A stretch of 55,648 nucleotides of DNA from Myxococcota bacterium (GTDB lineage: Bacteria; Myxococcota; UBA727; JAHDBA01): the NCBI GenBank assembly GCA_020627505.1, contig JAHDGS010000001.1:1-55648 (forward strand), in the 5' to 3' direction. A program made the translations under genes and the position numbers. The notes below the pieces were generated by a model that had not been told where the DNA came from, made no database searches, and saw only the letters and a list, made by a program, of their open reading frames with translations. Every line of letters starts with the position of its first letter. Position 1 is the first letter of the stretch. Positions 1 to 9,658 of the stretch are shown here, piece by piece.

Positions 1-294
1 CGCTTTACTTGCAGCCAATTTTGTTTCAAGGGCTTTCTCTTGTGCACCTGCTTCAAAGCCACCGTCTTTCCATGTATTCACGACACGATTAACGCGGTTT
101 GACATTTGCGCCCCCTTACCGACCCAATGTTCAACACGTTCAACATCGATTTGAGTATGATTGGCACGCATTGGGTCATAATAACCAACTTGCTCAATGA
201 AACGACCATCACGCTTGAAACGTTGGTCTGCGACAACAACTCTATAGAAAGGTTTCTTTTTTGCGCCGCCACGGGCTAATCGAATAACTACCAT
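1..294 (-). CDS. rpsP: 30S ribosomal protein S16 (3' end outside window)
   Basis: The reverse strand from the ATG at 292-294 reads [20 protein letters not shown], followed by [20 protein letters not shown], the unmistakable N-terminal half of S16, a 30S small-subunit assembly protein. The frame stays open for 98 codons and runs off the left edge without a stop. It is therefore already longer than the usual 80-90 residues and has a basic/Ala-rich C-terminal extension ([13 protein letters not shown]). In most bacteria rpsP heads an rpsP-rimM-trmD-rplS operon, which would lie to the left. The 169 bases to the divergent gene at 464 should hold its promoter; I see no clear hexamers there. Confidence 0.95.
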   Translation of the reverse strand, partial: MVVIRLARGGAKKKPFYRVVVADQRFKRDGRFIEQVGYYDPMRANHTQIDVERVEHWVGKGAQMSNRVNRVVNTWKDGGFEAGAQEKALETKLAASKA

Positions 295-463
295 TTTTTG
301 TTCCTTAATCTAATGATCGTATTTAGACGAATGGTATGCCTGTTTTTAACGTGCCTGACAAGCGGGCTTTTTAAGTGATCTCGATTTGAAATACGAATCA
401 TCGTCTCATAAAGATATAAATATACTCCCTAGACATTGAAATATAATAGTATACTAAAATAGT

Positions 464-1504
464 ATGCTGGACTTACAATCGAACGAACATACTGAAAAAA
501 AAGATTACTCCAAAAGAATCGCGGTCTTATTAAACGCGAATGCCAGATCTGTCGATGAAAAGATCCGAAAGAAGGCACAAGAATTCATCAAAAAGGAAGA
601 TTTGTTCTTTTCACATTCTATTGAAGAGGCTGAACAATTTGCCAAAGAAATCGTTCGTCGTGGCTATGAGAAGGTCTTCACTGGTGGAGGAGATGGCACA
701 ATTACGCACGCGTTAAACGCGATTCGCGCCCGCGCAAAAGAGCTCAACTTACCGACACCACAATTTGGTGTGTTAAAATTAGGAACAGGAAATGCACTCG
801 CACGATTTTTAGAGACCCGCAAAGCATCGAAGGACTTAAAACGGCTTTCGAAGGGCGAAGTGCAGTCGGTCACGCCACTGTATTTTGTCAAAACAAATGA
901 TGAGCAACTCGCCGAGCAAAACAAAGCGCCTTTCATGAGCCTTGGTTATGATGGCATCGTTTTGAATGCATACGATGACTTGAGGACAATTTCGAAGAAT
1001 AATATTTGGGATCGAATTTACGCTTCCCCACTTGGTTATTTATTTGCGTTTTTCTATGCACTTCCAAAGCTCATGGCAAAAAGACCAAATGTTCAAGTAA
1101 AAACACTCGGTACAGCCTATAAAATCCCTTCTCCTTATCGGGGCGAACTTGAAGAGATTGCAGCAGGAACCGTGATTTACGAAGGGCCTGCAAAATGGAT
1201 CGCTTTGGGCTCGATCCCATTTTATGGTTTTGGGTTTAAGATCTTTCCTTTTGCGAACAAAAAAGATGGTTTCGTCCAGTTGCGCTGTATCAACACCCCG
1301 CTTAGAAAGATTTTGCCACGTGCTATGACGGGCATTCGAAAAGGCACATACCGCCCTGCTTCGACACCTGACTTCTTGATCGAACACATTGAGGTTGTAT
1401 CAGAAAAACCACTTGCTTTTCAAACAGGTGGTGATGCAGCGGGTCATCGTGAACGCATTGAGTTTTCGTCGACCAAAACACCGATGGAAATGGTGAAACT
1501 CTAG
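464..1504 (+). CDS. Diacylglycerol kinase catalytic-domain (YegS/LCB5-type) lipid kinase
   Basis: A 346-residue cytosolic protein of the diacylglycerol/sphingosine kinase family. The nucleotide-binding glycine signature GGGDGT is at residues 74-79, followed by the family's second motif LGTGNALA at about 106-113. The C-terminal half is the usual beta-rich lid ending in a QTGGD element. Such enzymes phosphorylate lipid hydroxyls with ATP; the substrate cannot be read from sequence. The length fits the family. The ATG at 464 lacks a visible Shine-Dalgarno and sits next to a TA-rich stretch, so the mRNA may be nearly leaderless. The gene is divergent from rpsP and followed by a 160-base gap. Confidence 0.85.
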   Translation: MLDLQSNEHTEKKDYSKRIAVLLNANARSVDEKIRKKAQEFIKKEDLFFSHSIEEAEQFAKEIVRRGYEKVFTGGGDGTITHALNAIRARAKELNLPTPQFGVLKLGTGNALARFLETRKASKDLKRLSKGEVQSVTPLYFVKTNDEQLAEQNKAPFMSLGYDGIVLNAYDDLRTISKNNIWDRIYASPLGYLFAFFYALPKLMAKRPNVQVKTLGTAYKIPSPYRGELEEIAAGTVIYEGPAKWIALGSIPFYGFGFKIFPFANKKDGFVQLRCINTPLRKILPRAMTGIRKGTYRPASTPDFLIEHIEVVSEKPLAFQTGGDAAGHRERIEFSSTKTPMEMVKL

Positions 1505-1620
1505 GGGCTACTTTTTTGGGGGTCAGGTACCAACGGCAAGAAATGTGCCAAGCATAACTAAAATCCTACTAGAATCGGCTTATCCTTAGCCCGCTAGAGA
1601 TAAACAATTATTATATGTAG

Positions 1621-1646
1621 TGAACATTAGGCTCTAAAGTGGGAAC
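1621..1646 (+). promoter_or_regulatory. Shared lipoprotein promoter element, site 1
   Basis: TGAACAT, 13 bases, GGGAAC, ending 18 bases before the ATG at 1665. The same two blocks with the same 13-base spacer occur before the lipoprotein genes starting at 18878, 20089 and 24342, with a variant before the ECF sigma gene. It could be a sigma-factor promoter or an activator site; the sequence does not decide. Confidence 0.6.
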
Positions 1647-1664
1647 TTATTTGTGAGGTGAACG

Positions 1665-2441
1665 ATGAAAAAACGAAGATTGATACTTTTAACGACTTTT
1701 TCTTTCTTGGCAGCATGCGGCGAAGATATCGATTCTGGCTCAAATGAGGGAGCTAATAATATCGAAGAAATTGATGATATCGAACAAGTAGTTAATGAGG
1801 AAGATACTGACACATCAAACGAAGCTATTTGTGAGATTACCGATCTCAAAGTCTTTGTCACATCATTAAAATATTCTGGCAATTTATCAGATGTGGGCGG
1901 AGCGTCGAGCGGCTACCCTTCAGCACAAGCAATATGTCAATCCCATGCAGAAGCTGCAGGACTTCTTGCACCTGATTACCACCGCCAAATATGGAGGCCA
2001 TGGATTTCAGACCAAGCCAGTGCGCTGGAACGTGTCAACGAATCACGTGACACATTTGAAGCTTTTGCATTCATCGAAGATTCTCGAGAGAGATATCTTG
2101 TTGGTTCTTGTGAAGACACAGTTTTTGGTGGCCGAGGCGCCATGTCAACAACTGGGCCACGTTTCGTAATTAACCGGAATGAATTTGGCGAAGAAATTGC
2201 TGATGACGATCTCGAAATATGGACAGGTACCGCAGATGGTGGCGGCGCAACAGTCTTTCACTGTAATCACTGGAAAAACCAAACGGCGCCAGAATACGAA
2301 AACGATTCAGGAAACCAAGGCACATACGGTGATCTGAGCCGACTAGATGAACGAGGTGCCTGGACGGAAGCAGGCCAAGCACCATGCAACGAGATGAAGC
2401 GTATATTATGTATCGAAGACGATCTTGATGGGACGATTTAG
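1665..2441 (+). CDS. Lipoprotein with DUF1554-like C-terminal domain
   Basis: 258 residues. The lipoprotein signal peptide ends in the lipobox LAAC (Cys18), followed by the tag GEDIDSGS that recurs in three other lipoproteins here. An acidic linker runs to about residue 50. The rest, starting LKVFVTSLKYSGNL, resembles the DUF1554 domain known mainly from Leptospira and some deltaproteobacterial-type genomes. The C-terminal half of the protein starting at 18878 is a paralogue (IFLTSQKYDGNF). Conserved Cys, Trp and Asp positions suggest a disulfide-stabilised extracytoplasmic fold. Binding function is unknown. RBS GAGGTG lies 6 bases before the ATG. The upstream element at 1621-1646 suggests co-regulation with the 18-24 kb lipoproteins. 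Confidence 0.75.
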   Translation: MKKRRLILLTTFSFLAACGEDIDSGSNEGANNIEEIDDIEQVVNEEDTDTSNEAICEITDLKVFVTSLKYSGNLSDVGGASSGYPSAQAICQSHAEAAGLLAPDYHRQIWRPWISDQASALERVNESRDTFEAFAFIEDSRERYLVGSCEDTVFGGRGAMSTTGPRFVINRNEFGEEIADDDLEIWTGTADGGGATVFHCNHWKNQTAPEYENDSGNQGTYGDLSRLDERGAWTEAGQAPCNEMKRILCIEDDLDGTI

Positions 2442-2536
2442 TCGTTTAAGACACAACATATATGGGTTGTCCCTTTGTAGGTTAGATAACATATGCTTGC
2501 CTCTTGAAAGGCATTTCTCATTTACACACCTTCTTA

Positions 2537-2561
2537 AGGGTGGACACTTGCCTGGCACCGG
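2537..2561. repeat. Short dispersed GC-rich repeat, copy 1
   Basis: The core GGTGGACACTTGCCTGGCAC directly follows the pepN stop. A near-identical core (GGCGGACACTTGCCTGGCCC) lies at 19031-19050. The wording resembles intergenic repeats often found around REP-associated (Y1 family) transposases, from memory. No transposase is present in the window. The variant GGGGGTCAGGTACC at 1519-1532 may belong to the same class. Confidence 0.45.
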
Positions 2562-5185
2562 TTAAGACGCCAAGCCACGCGTGACTTGTTCGCTGACATC
2601 TTTTGACAGATTTGGCTTCGACTTGATGTCCACAAGTGCTTTTTTCATCATTTCCTGGCGACCTTCATCAAATTGCCGCCAACTGAGTAAAGGCGTGACC
2701 AAACGCGAAGCTATTTGCGGATTGAAATCATCAACCGTTTTAATCTGCTCAGCCAAGAAATCATAGCCTTCCCCATTTTCAGCATGAAAATAGGCCGGGT
2801 TCCCCATCGCGAAGGCACCAATTAGCGAACGTACTTTATTTGGATTTTTGATATCGAATCCCGAGTGTTTCATCAGCCGTTTCACATCACCGAGTACATT
2901 TGCATGATCTGCAGTGGCTTGTAACATAAACCACTTATCCATCACGAGTGGGTCACTTTGCCATTTATCTGCAAAAGCAGATAAGACGCGATTTGATTCT
3001 TTAAAATCAGGATGTGACGCATATGCAGATAAAAGGACTTGCTCTTCCGTCATCGTAGATACATTTTCATACCAACCATTGAGGGCTTTTTCATTCGCTT
3101 TACCAGCCAACAAGTATGCACGGCATCTATTTGTGAATGCGCGACGTCCAATGGCATCAGCCGATACATCAAAATCTCGATCAGCTTCACGATGGGCAAC
3201 AACAAAAAGCTGCTCGGCGAGTTGACTGCCAATTTCACGAACAAGCGACTCGCGCGCTTCGTGTAGACGTACAGGATTCACCGAATCGATGATTTGCATC
3301 ATCTCTTTTTCAGTCGGCAAAGCTAACAGTTCTGCTCGAGAGGCATCATCAAGTGCTTCATTTAAGAGAATTTCTTCAAATAATGAAATCAATAACGGCG
3401 ACTCTGTCTCTTGCCCGAGATACGCTTGCCGGATGACATCTCGCCCAAGTGTCTGTAGTGCTTCCCATCGATTAAAGAGATCTGGATCAAAACGTACACG
3501 GGCGATAATATGTTCTCGTGGTTCATCAATACTTAGATAAATCGGTGCTGAAAAATCACGATTCAAAGAAAGAACTGGCTCTTGTTCAAGTTTTTCAAAA
3601 ACGAAACGTTGACTCGCCTCAGATAAAATAAGCACATCATCTTGAATACCTCTCGATGAAGATTGAATGGCAAGTTCTGCCCCATCTTCTGATAGCAATG
3701 CAAAACGAAGTGGAATCACGAATGGGGCCTTTTCAGACTGCCCGGGCGTCGCCTGTGTTTCTTGCTTGATCTCAAGAGTGAGCTTTTTCTCGATGGCATC
3801 GTAAGAACGCGCGACTTCGACACGTGGTGTCCCTGCTTGTTTATACCAATTCCGAAACTGTGTCAGATCAATGCTTGAAGCTTCTTCGAGGCTTGCCACA
3901 AAATCTTCACATGTCGCAGCTGTACCATCGAAACGATCAAAATATAGGTCTGTGCCTCTTCTAAAGTTCTCCGCACCAACCAATGTCTTTTCCATACGAA
4001 CAACTTCTGCACCTTTCTCATAAACGGTACGTGTATAAAAGTTGGAGATTTCGGCATACTCTTCTGGCCGAATTGGGTGAGCTGTCGGGCCGGCATCTTC
4101 CGCAAATTGCCCTGTGCGTAAAACTTTGACATCACGTATACGTTGGACGCCACGCCAGTTCATATCAGCCGAGAATTCTTGATCACGAAAAACTGTAAAA
4201 CCTTCTTTTAAAGATAACTGAAACCAATCTCGACAGGTCACACGATTCCCGGACCAATTATGAAAATACTCATGACCAACAACGCCTTCAATACCGAGGA
4301 AATCATTATCTGTCGCTGTTTCCTTTTTCGCTAGGACATATTTGGTATTGAATACATTGAGTCCTTTGTTTTCCATCGCACCCATATTGAAATCTGAGAC
4401 TGCAACAATTTGAAATAAATCGAGATCATATTCTCGACCGAAAACTTCTTCATCCCATTTCATCGACTTTTTGAGAGACGTCATACAATGCGGGACTTGG
4501 TCCTCAAAACCGTGTTCAACATAAACATGTAAATCAATGGTTCTGCCTGACATCGTTGTGAATGTATCCTCGACACGGGCAAGATCCCCTGCCACAAGTG
4601 CAAACAAGTATGAGGGTTTCGGGAATGGGTCAAACCAGACCGCTTCATGTCGACCATCATCTAAATCCCGGCTGGAAACAGGATTACCATTTGAAAGTAG
4701 GTATGGATAAGCCTTCTTATCTGCTCGGAGTGTGACAGTATAGATACTCAAGTTATCAGGCCGATCGATCGCATATGTGATTCGTCTGAAGCCTTCCGCC
4801 TCGCATTGCGTACAAAATTTTCCATTTGACTCATAAATGCCTTCCAAAGCTTTATTCTTTAATGGGTCGTTCAAAGAAATAATTTGAAGTTCAAATGCAT
4901 CAGGCACATTTTTGATCGTCAGCAGTTCATCTGCTTGTTCAAATCGTTCTGTCTCAAGCATACTTCCATCGATTGAAATAGACTCAATCTTTTGATGCGT
5001 TCCCATGAGAACAAGATCTGAAATCCCTCAGGATGACGTTCAACTTTCGAAATCGCTTTGACGACACATCCAGCTGATTTCAAATCAATCTCTAAGCTTA
5101 TTTCTGGAATGCGAAAATCATGTGGCTGATAGTCTTTTCGGTAGATGACTTGTGGTTTCGAAGATTCATTTTTGGAATTTGACAT
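2562..5185 (-). CDS. pepN: Aminopeptidase N (M1 family), interrupted by an apparent -1 frameshift
   Basis: An M1 zinc metallopeptidase that removes N-terminal residues from peptides in the cytoplasm. The main frame (5006-2562, 814 residues) has GAMEN at 209-213 and the zinc motif HEYFH at 245-249 with the downstream Glu, and aligns along E. coli PepN to its C-terminus. The N-terminal about 55 residues (YRKDYQPHDFRIPEISLE, like E. coli YRHDYRAPDYQITDIDLT) lie in a different frame from ATG 5185, which has AGGGAG 8 bases upstream. The frames meet near 5021-5023, where the coding strand has TTT; one extra T would join them as HPEG-F-SDLVLMGTHQK. The break could be a sequencing/assembly error or a real mutation. 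Without the first block the beta-sandwich N-domain is incomplete. Confidence 0.9.
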
Positions 5186-5298
5186 TGTGTGCACTCCCTT
5201 TCAGTAGAGCATCATACAATCAATGATATCTTGGCAAGGGTTTCTTCAAGCAAAAAAAAGACGCCTTTTAAGCGCCTTTCTAGAAGCATTCTATCACC

Positions 5299-6159
5299 TC
5301 AACAGTCTTCTTCCTGTTCTACCTCTCGGCCATCATCACACACAACTGGCGGCGGCTGAGGTGGTGGCGGATTACTAATAATCACATCACAGTCATTTGG
5401 GTCCTGAACCTCGCTACCATCTGGACAGACATGAGGCGCTGGCTGAGGTGGTGGCGGATTACTAATAATCACATCACAATCATTTGGGTCCTGAACCTCG
5501 CTACCATCTGGACAGACATGAGGCGCTGGCTGAGGTGGCGGCGGATTCGTCACAATCTCAGGACAATCTTCTTCACTTTGAACCTCTGTACCATCCTCAC
5601 ATACAACCGGAGGCGGTTGAGGTGGCGGTGGATTACAGACCACTTCCGGGCACTCACAGATATCGCTTACTTCAGATCCGTCCTCACACATATGTGGCGC
5701 GGGTTGAGGTGCAATCGGACAGTCATCCTCTGTTTCAACTTCTGTACCGTCTTCACAAACATATGGTGGCGGTTGAGGTGGCGGTGGATTCGTCACAATC
5801 TCAGGACAATCTTCTTCAGACTCAACCTCTGTACCGTCTTCGCATACAACAGGCGGCGGCTGAGGTGGTGGCGGTGGATTCGTCACAATCTCAGGACAAT
5901 CTTCTTCACTTTGAACCTCTGTACCATCCTCACATACAACCGGCGGCGGTTGAGGTGGCGGTGGCGGATTAATAGCAATTTCTGGACAGTCTTCTTCGCT
6001 CTGAGCCTCAGTCCCATCTTCACACACAATAATTTCCGGTTCAGGAGGATTCTCAGTCATCATTCCTGCTGGGCAATCAGTATTCCCCATCGTTGCGCCA
6101 ATCGCCGCAGCAAGGCCAACAATACGTATATAACTACGTTTTAAATTTCGTTTTTTCAT
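5299..6159 (-). CDS. Secreted proline-rich Cys-repeat protein
   Basis: 286 residues. After a basic, hydrophobic N-terminal segment (RSYIRIVGLAAAIGATMG) the protein is almost entirely about nine repeats of roughly 29 residues. Each combines a proline run (NPPPPQPPP or QPAPH) with a Cys module C-x-DG-x-E-V-x(6)-DC. Two neighbouring units near 5385-5560 are almost identical at DNA level, so copy number may vary. There is no convincing lipobox before the first Cys. The proline runs look like an extended cell-envelope stalk and the paired cysteines like small disulfide knots; both are inference. No catalytic motif. A long open frame on the opposite strand is a shadow of the repeats. Confidence 0.7.
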   Translation of the reverse strand: MKKRNLKRSYIRIVGLAAAIGATMGNTDCPAGMMTENPPEPEIIVCEDGTEAQSEEDCPEIAINPPPPPQPPPVVCEDGTEVQSEEDCPEIVTNPPPPPQPPPVVCEDGTEVESEEDCPEIVTNPPPPQPPPYVCEDGTEVETEDDCPIAPQPAPHMCEDGSEVSDICECPEVVCNPPPPQPPPVVCEDGTEVQSEEDCPEIVTNPPPPQPAPHVCPDGSEVQDPNDCDVIISNPPPPQPAPHVCPDGSEVQDPNDCDVIISNPPPPQPPPVVCDDGREVEQEEDC

Positions 6160-6225
6160 AAGTATATTCTAACAAAGCTATCTTAAGGCGCAAATCAGCT
6201 GTTTGCCTGATACAATTTGAAACAA

Positions 6226-6903
6226 CTATAGTAACCCTCGTTTCGTAAATCGAGGGCGAATCGTCTCTTCGACGCATTTTTGACTAATCGCCGCATAATC
6301 TCCAGGCTGCAATAGCCCCCAGGCAAGCTCATCGCCAGTATAGGTATAGATAGGATCACCATCTTGCCCTTGAGCACGGCTATATGTCTGGCAGATTCGA
6401 TCGACGAATTGAGTGATTTTCGTTTTTCTTAGCGCCCGCTCTTCATCAGAGATATGCTCAAGTAAAGCATCTAAGAGCGCCCAACCAAAAGCGGAGTGTC
6501 GCGCTTCATCTTTGATAATCTGCTGGAGCGCAGTTTCGACCAATGGTTCTTTCGCGTTATCGAGCATTGCCCGAAATAACGGTCGAGCGACGGTCTCTCC
6601 ACAACAAAAGAAATCTGCACATACCATAAACAACCGAGCTAAAAGATCGGCTTCATCACGGTAAGGGATAAATAATCTACGCACATCGATCTCGACTTGT
6701 TCTATTGAACCGCCAGCATTGAGATAGACTTGTCTTGAAAGTTCCGCGTGATCTAGCTCGTCACGCACAATCCGGTGTGCGGTATCAATCAACTCAGGGC
6801 TTTGCCCTGTCACGATCAACCAATGTAGACATTCTGCAGCCAGTGCCGCAGATGCATATTCTGCTTCAATCCGATTTTTCCATTCATGGGCAACACGTTT
6901 CAT
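6226..6903 (-). CDS. Ferritin-like (diiron) superfamily protein
   Basis: 225 residues, mostly helical, with two carboxylate/histidine pairs typical of ferritin-like diiron sites: Glu24 and Glu49-xx-His52 (DELDHAE), then Glu103 (CGETVA) and Glu133-xx-His136 (KDEARHSAFGW). The spacing suits a four-helix bundle binding two metals. It is longer than rubrerythrin and lacks its rubredoxin part. The role (oxygenase, iron handling or peroxide protection) cannot be fixed. It is divergent from the JmjC-type oxygenase at 6958, sharing a 54-base promoter gap, so a link between two iron enzymes is possible. Confidence 0.75.
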   Translation of the reverse strand: MKRVAHEWKNRIEAEYASAALAAECLHWLIVTGQSPELIDTAHRIVRDELDHAELSRQVYLNAGGSIEQVEIDVRRLFIPYRDEADLLARLFMVCADFFCCGETVARPLFRAMLDNAKEPLVETALQQIIKDEARHSAFGWALLDALLEHISDEERALRKTKITQFVDRICQTYSRAQGQDGDPIYTYTGDELAWGLLQPGDYAAISQKCVEETIRPRFTKRGLL

Positions 6904-6957
6904 ATTTCAGGTTTAGCATGGACTGGACTCCATGCCAGACTCAACATAAGATTTTTT

Positions 6958-7923
6958 ATGGCAAGCGATCAAAATACATGGCGTGAATGGATTCAAGCTG
7001 AACTCAGCAATGGTATTTCTCCAGATACCCTTCTCAAAACAGCAAAGCTGCATGGAGCTCTTTCAGAAGAACGTTCGAATCAATTCTGGTACGAGGTCTC
7101 GCTTTGGCAAAAACGAAAAATAAAATCATTGGCAGCTTTATCCCGGCTCAGCAGAATGCATTTAGGGCCAATAAAATCAATCGATGTTCTTTCAAATTAT
7201 ACGGCAGAAGAGTTTGTCGAACACTACCTCAAAAAGAGCAAACCGGTTGTTTTAAAAAACTTCGCTGCGACGTGGCCATGCACCCAGAAATGGAGCCTCC
7301 AATATCTTTGCCAAACAGTCGGAAAAGCACAAGTTGCAATCAACACGCAACGCACGAAGCTCAGGGGTCAAGATCGTGAATATCTTCAAAAAATAGTCTC
7401 ACTCTCAATGCAGACTTATATCGATAGAATTGAGTCGGAGAGTCCGACAAATGACTTTTATCTTGTTGCACATGCTGAAGCTTGGAAGCAAACAGAATTT
7501 AGCACACTCTATGACGATGTTCCTCTTGACGCCCACTGGTTTGACGTAACGATTCCGAAAAGAGATGCGCTCTCGTTTTGGCTTGGACCTCAAGGAACAT
7601 GGACACCACTGCATTGTGACCCCGTGAATAACCTGCTGACACTCATTCGAGGCACAAAGCGCTTTAAACTAATCGACCCATATCAGATAGAACTCATGAA
7701 TACCGCTGAAGGCTATTATAACTTACTGCGGGCGGATGATCTCAAAACTCACCCCAATAAGATTTTTCGACAAATACCAGTCTTTGAAATCAAGGTTGAC
7801 GCTCCCGATGCGCTCTTTATTCCTACTGGCTGGTGGCATGAAGTTGAATCATTAGACATATCACTTCATCTGTCGATGACAGCAACCCATGATGCACATA
7901 TCTATAAAGACTACTCTCCGTAA
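6958..7923 (+). CDS. JmjC/cupin-8 Fe(II)/2-oxoglutarate-type oxygenase
   Basis: Start taken at MASDQNTW (6958); an upstream in-frame ATG at 6886 would overlap the divergent gene's start. 321 residues. The N-terminal about 75 residues are helical. FVEHYLKKSKPVVLKNF begins the cupin-8 fold. The iron triad is visible as His219-x-Asp221 (TPLHCDPVNN) and distal His294 (PTGWWHEVES). By family this is a 2-oxoglutarate-dependent protein or small-molecule hydroxylase, usually cytoplasmic. The substrate is unknown. Confidence 0.85.
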   Translation: MASDQNTWREWIQAELSNGISPDTLLKTAKLHGALSEERSNQFWYEVSLWQKRKIKSLAALSRLSRMHLGPIKSIDVLSNYTAEEFVEHYLKKSKPVVLKNFAATWPCTQKWSLQYLCQTVGKAQVAINTQRTKLRGQDREYLQKIVSLSMQTYIDRIESESPTNDFYLVAHAEAWKQTEFSTLYDDVPLDAHWFDVTIPKRDALSFWLGPQGTWTPLHCDPVNNLLTLIRGTKRFKLIDPYQIELMNTAEGYYNLLRADDLKTHPNKIFRQIPVFEIKVDAPDALFIPTGWWHEVESLDISLHLSMTATHDAHIYKDYSP

Positions 7924-8019
7924 TATCGTCGACACCAACCTCGAATTAATTCTATCTGATAATTATTTTTGTAACAGATTCGTATGAGTCGTCGTTATAA
8001 GTTACATACGGAGGACAAG

Positions 8020-8895
8020 ATGAATCTTAAAAAACAATTCTTACTCATCTCACTTATCTCACTTGGCTGGACTGGATGTTCGACAGATGATGAGACAGAT
8101 GCAGGCATGGGTACAGAAGTAGAAACAACCTCACCCTTATCAGTATCGCTGAGTGGTCTTGAAAGTCTAGGCGCTGACTTTGAGTATGAAGGTTGGCTCT
8201 CTGATGGCACTGATGTTGTTTCAACAGGCACATTCGATCTTCTAGAAGGTGAAACAAGTTACACAGGTACATTCGATATCGACAACGATGTACTTGATTC
8301 GGCTGTAGCTTTTATTCTTTCGATTGAGCCTGCGGTCGACCCAGATCCTGCTCCAGCTGCAACAAAAATTCTCGGTGGCGCTATAACGAATGGAGCGGCG
8401 AACCTCACGCTCGGTCACGGCGCAGCACTCGGTTCGCTGTTGAACGATGCTGCTGGTTCATACATTATCGCCACACCATCAACTGATGATGAATCTGATG
8501 ACAGTAATGGTATTTGGTTTTTAGAGATGACAGAGGATGGTATGATGCCCTCTTTATCGCTCCCAGAACTCAATTCTGGTTGGGTTTATGAAGGCTGGGT
8601 TGTCGATGAGAATGGACCACACACAACTGGTCGATTTACATCAGCTGAAGGCGCTGATGATGATGCGACAAATATGTATATGCAGGGGCCGAATGCAACA
8701 CCACCATTTCCTGGTCATGACTTTATCGACCCAGCTTTACTGGTTGCTGGCCAAACGATTGTGATTTCGGTCGAACCAGAACCAGATAATTCTCCTGCAC
8801 CATTTGCATTGAAACCGTTGGTTGATTCTGAAAATGCATTTATGTTTACGAATCAAAGTGCGACAAATAACCCGACAGGATCGGTGAGTTTTTAA
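8020..8895 (+). CDS. Lipoprotein with two RskA-like (anti-sigma-K C-terminal type) domains
   Basis: The start at ATG 8020 has GGAGG 7 bases upstream; an in-frame ATG at 7984 has none. 291 residues with lipobox WTGC. Two tandem copies of one unit begin FEYEGWLSDG and GWVYEGWVVDENG, each followed by a TGxF strand and later IxSVEPExDxxPAP. This pattern resembles the extracytoplasmic RskA-like domain of lipid-anchored proteins in deltaproteobacterial-type genomes. No transmembrane helix or zinc motif of a true anti-sigma factor is present, so regulation is not implied. Followed by a strong terminator. Confidence 0.65.
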   Translation: MNLKKQFLLISLISLGWTGCSTDDETDAGMGTEVETTSPLSVSLSGLESLGADFEYEGWLSDGTDVVSTGTFDLLEGETSYTGTFDIDNDVLDSAVAFILSIEPAVDPDPAPAATKILGGAITNGAANLTLGHGAALGSLLNDAAGSYIIATPSTDDESDDSNGIWFLEMTEDGMMPSLSLPELNSGWVYEGWVVDENGPHTTGRFTSAEGADDDATNMYMQGPNATPPFPGHDFIDPALLVAGQTIVISVEPEPDNSPAPFALKPLVDSENAFMFTNQSATNNPTGSVSF

Positions 8896-8961
8896 TCTGT
8901 AACATTTTGTGAGGAGGCAGCGTATCATATGCAGTTTCTTCATATCTCCTTAGAAGAGAGT

Positions 8962-8986
8962 AGAGCGCTTCCGCGCTCTTTTTTTT
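8962..8986 (+). terminator. Rho-independent terminator
   Basis: Stem AGAGCGC / GCGCTCT with a 4-base loop followed by seven T residues, 66 bases after the lipoprotein stop at 8895. Confidence 0.9.
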
Positions 8987-8998
8987 AGGGCGATTCTT

Positions 8999-9658
8999 TT
9001 ATGACTTGGGTGTGCTCGATTCTTGAATGTGCAGCGGAACAAGCACCGGCTCTCCCTCTGTCGCGGCAGAAGGGACAGCAGTGAGTCCTTCTCCAACTTT
9101 AAGTTGCTCTGCACGTTGAGACTCCAAATGATGCAGCCTATCTTTCAAGAAGAGTAAGTAATACGCGTCTTCTTTCTCGAGGTGTGTATCATCGCTTAAT
9201 CTTTGAATGAAAATGCTTCGATACAAATCAACCAAAAGATCTGTCAAGAATAGAGGTAGACCAATAACTAAAATCAATGCAATTATCTGCCAAGCACGAA
9301 GTTCTCCGATAGAAGAATAAATGAGCGTCGCAATAGCTGTCATCGCAATCAAAATTTTTGGCTTAAGACGCTTTAAAATCATCTCGCGTTGGGCTTCATG
9401 CGCGAGTATATATTTGTGCCATGAGATCCATTCTTTCGGTGTGCTGGTCACGAACATTTTTTTCCAAAGCTTGAAACGTTTCGTCTTCTTTTTCCAGCGC
9501 CCTGTTTTGTACTGCTCACCGCCGCGCTTACCCATGGGTTGCTCTAAGTATAAATGCTGACAGCTTTCACGCTCTTCCTTTGTCAGTCTTCCGCGTTCAA
9601 TCGCTCTCCTGAGCAAGCGAATGTCATCAAGCCACGCATCGCGTTGATTGTCAGTCAT
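8999..9658 (-). CDS. Hypothetical membrane protein, last gene of the kynureninase operon
   Basis: 219 residues, unrecognised. The N-terminal half is charged and rich in Lys/Arg. Two hydrophobic helices lie at about 105-122 (ILIAMTAIATLIYSS) and 125-145 (WQIIALILVIGLPLFLTDLL), followed by a polar tail with LHHLESQRAEQL. The start codon overlaps the end of the gene upstream by 8 bases, so the two are translated together. Its tail (EGEPVLVPLHI) echoes that of its neighbour (EGAPIPIPVSV), so the two may interact or be distantly related. Confidence 0.6.
   Translation of the reverse strand: MTDNQRDAWLDDIRLLRRAIERGRLTKEERESCQHLYLEQPMGKRGGEQYKTGRWKKKTKRFKLWKKMFVTSTPKEWISWHKYILAHEAQREMILKRLKPKILIAMTAIATLIYSSIGELRAWQIIALILVIGLPLFLTDLLVDLYRSIFIQRLSDDTHLEKEDAYYLLFLKDRLHHLESQRAEQLKVGEGLTAVPSAATEGEPVLVPLHIQESSTPKS

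Noticed and set aside
5240-5280. Terminator between pepN and the repeat gene
   Set aside because: AAAGGCG occurs as a direct rather than inverted repeat; no convincing stem before the T-rich stretch.
5431-6144. Long plus-strand open frames antisense to the repeat protein
   Set aside because: Arg/Trp-rich translation is the mirror of proline/Cys repeats; the minus-strand frame has a hydrophobic N-terminal signal-like segment and regular repeats.
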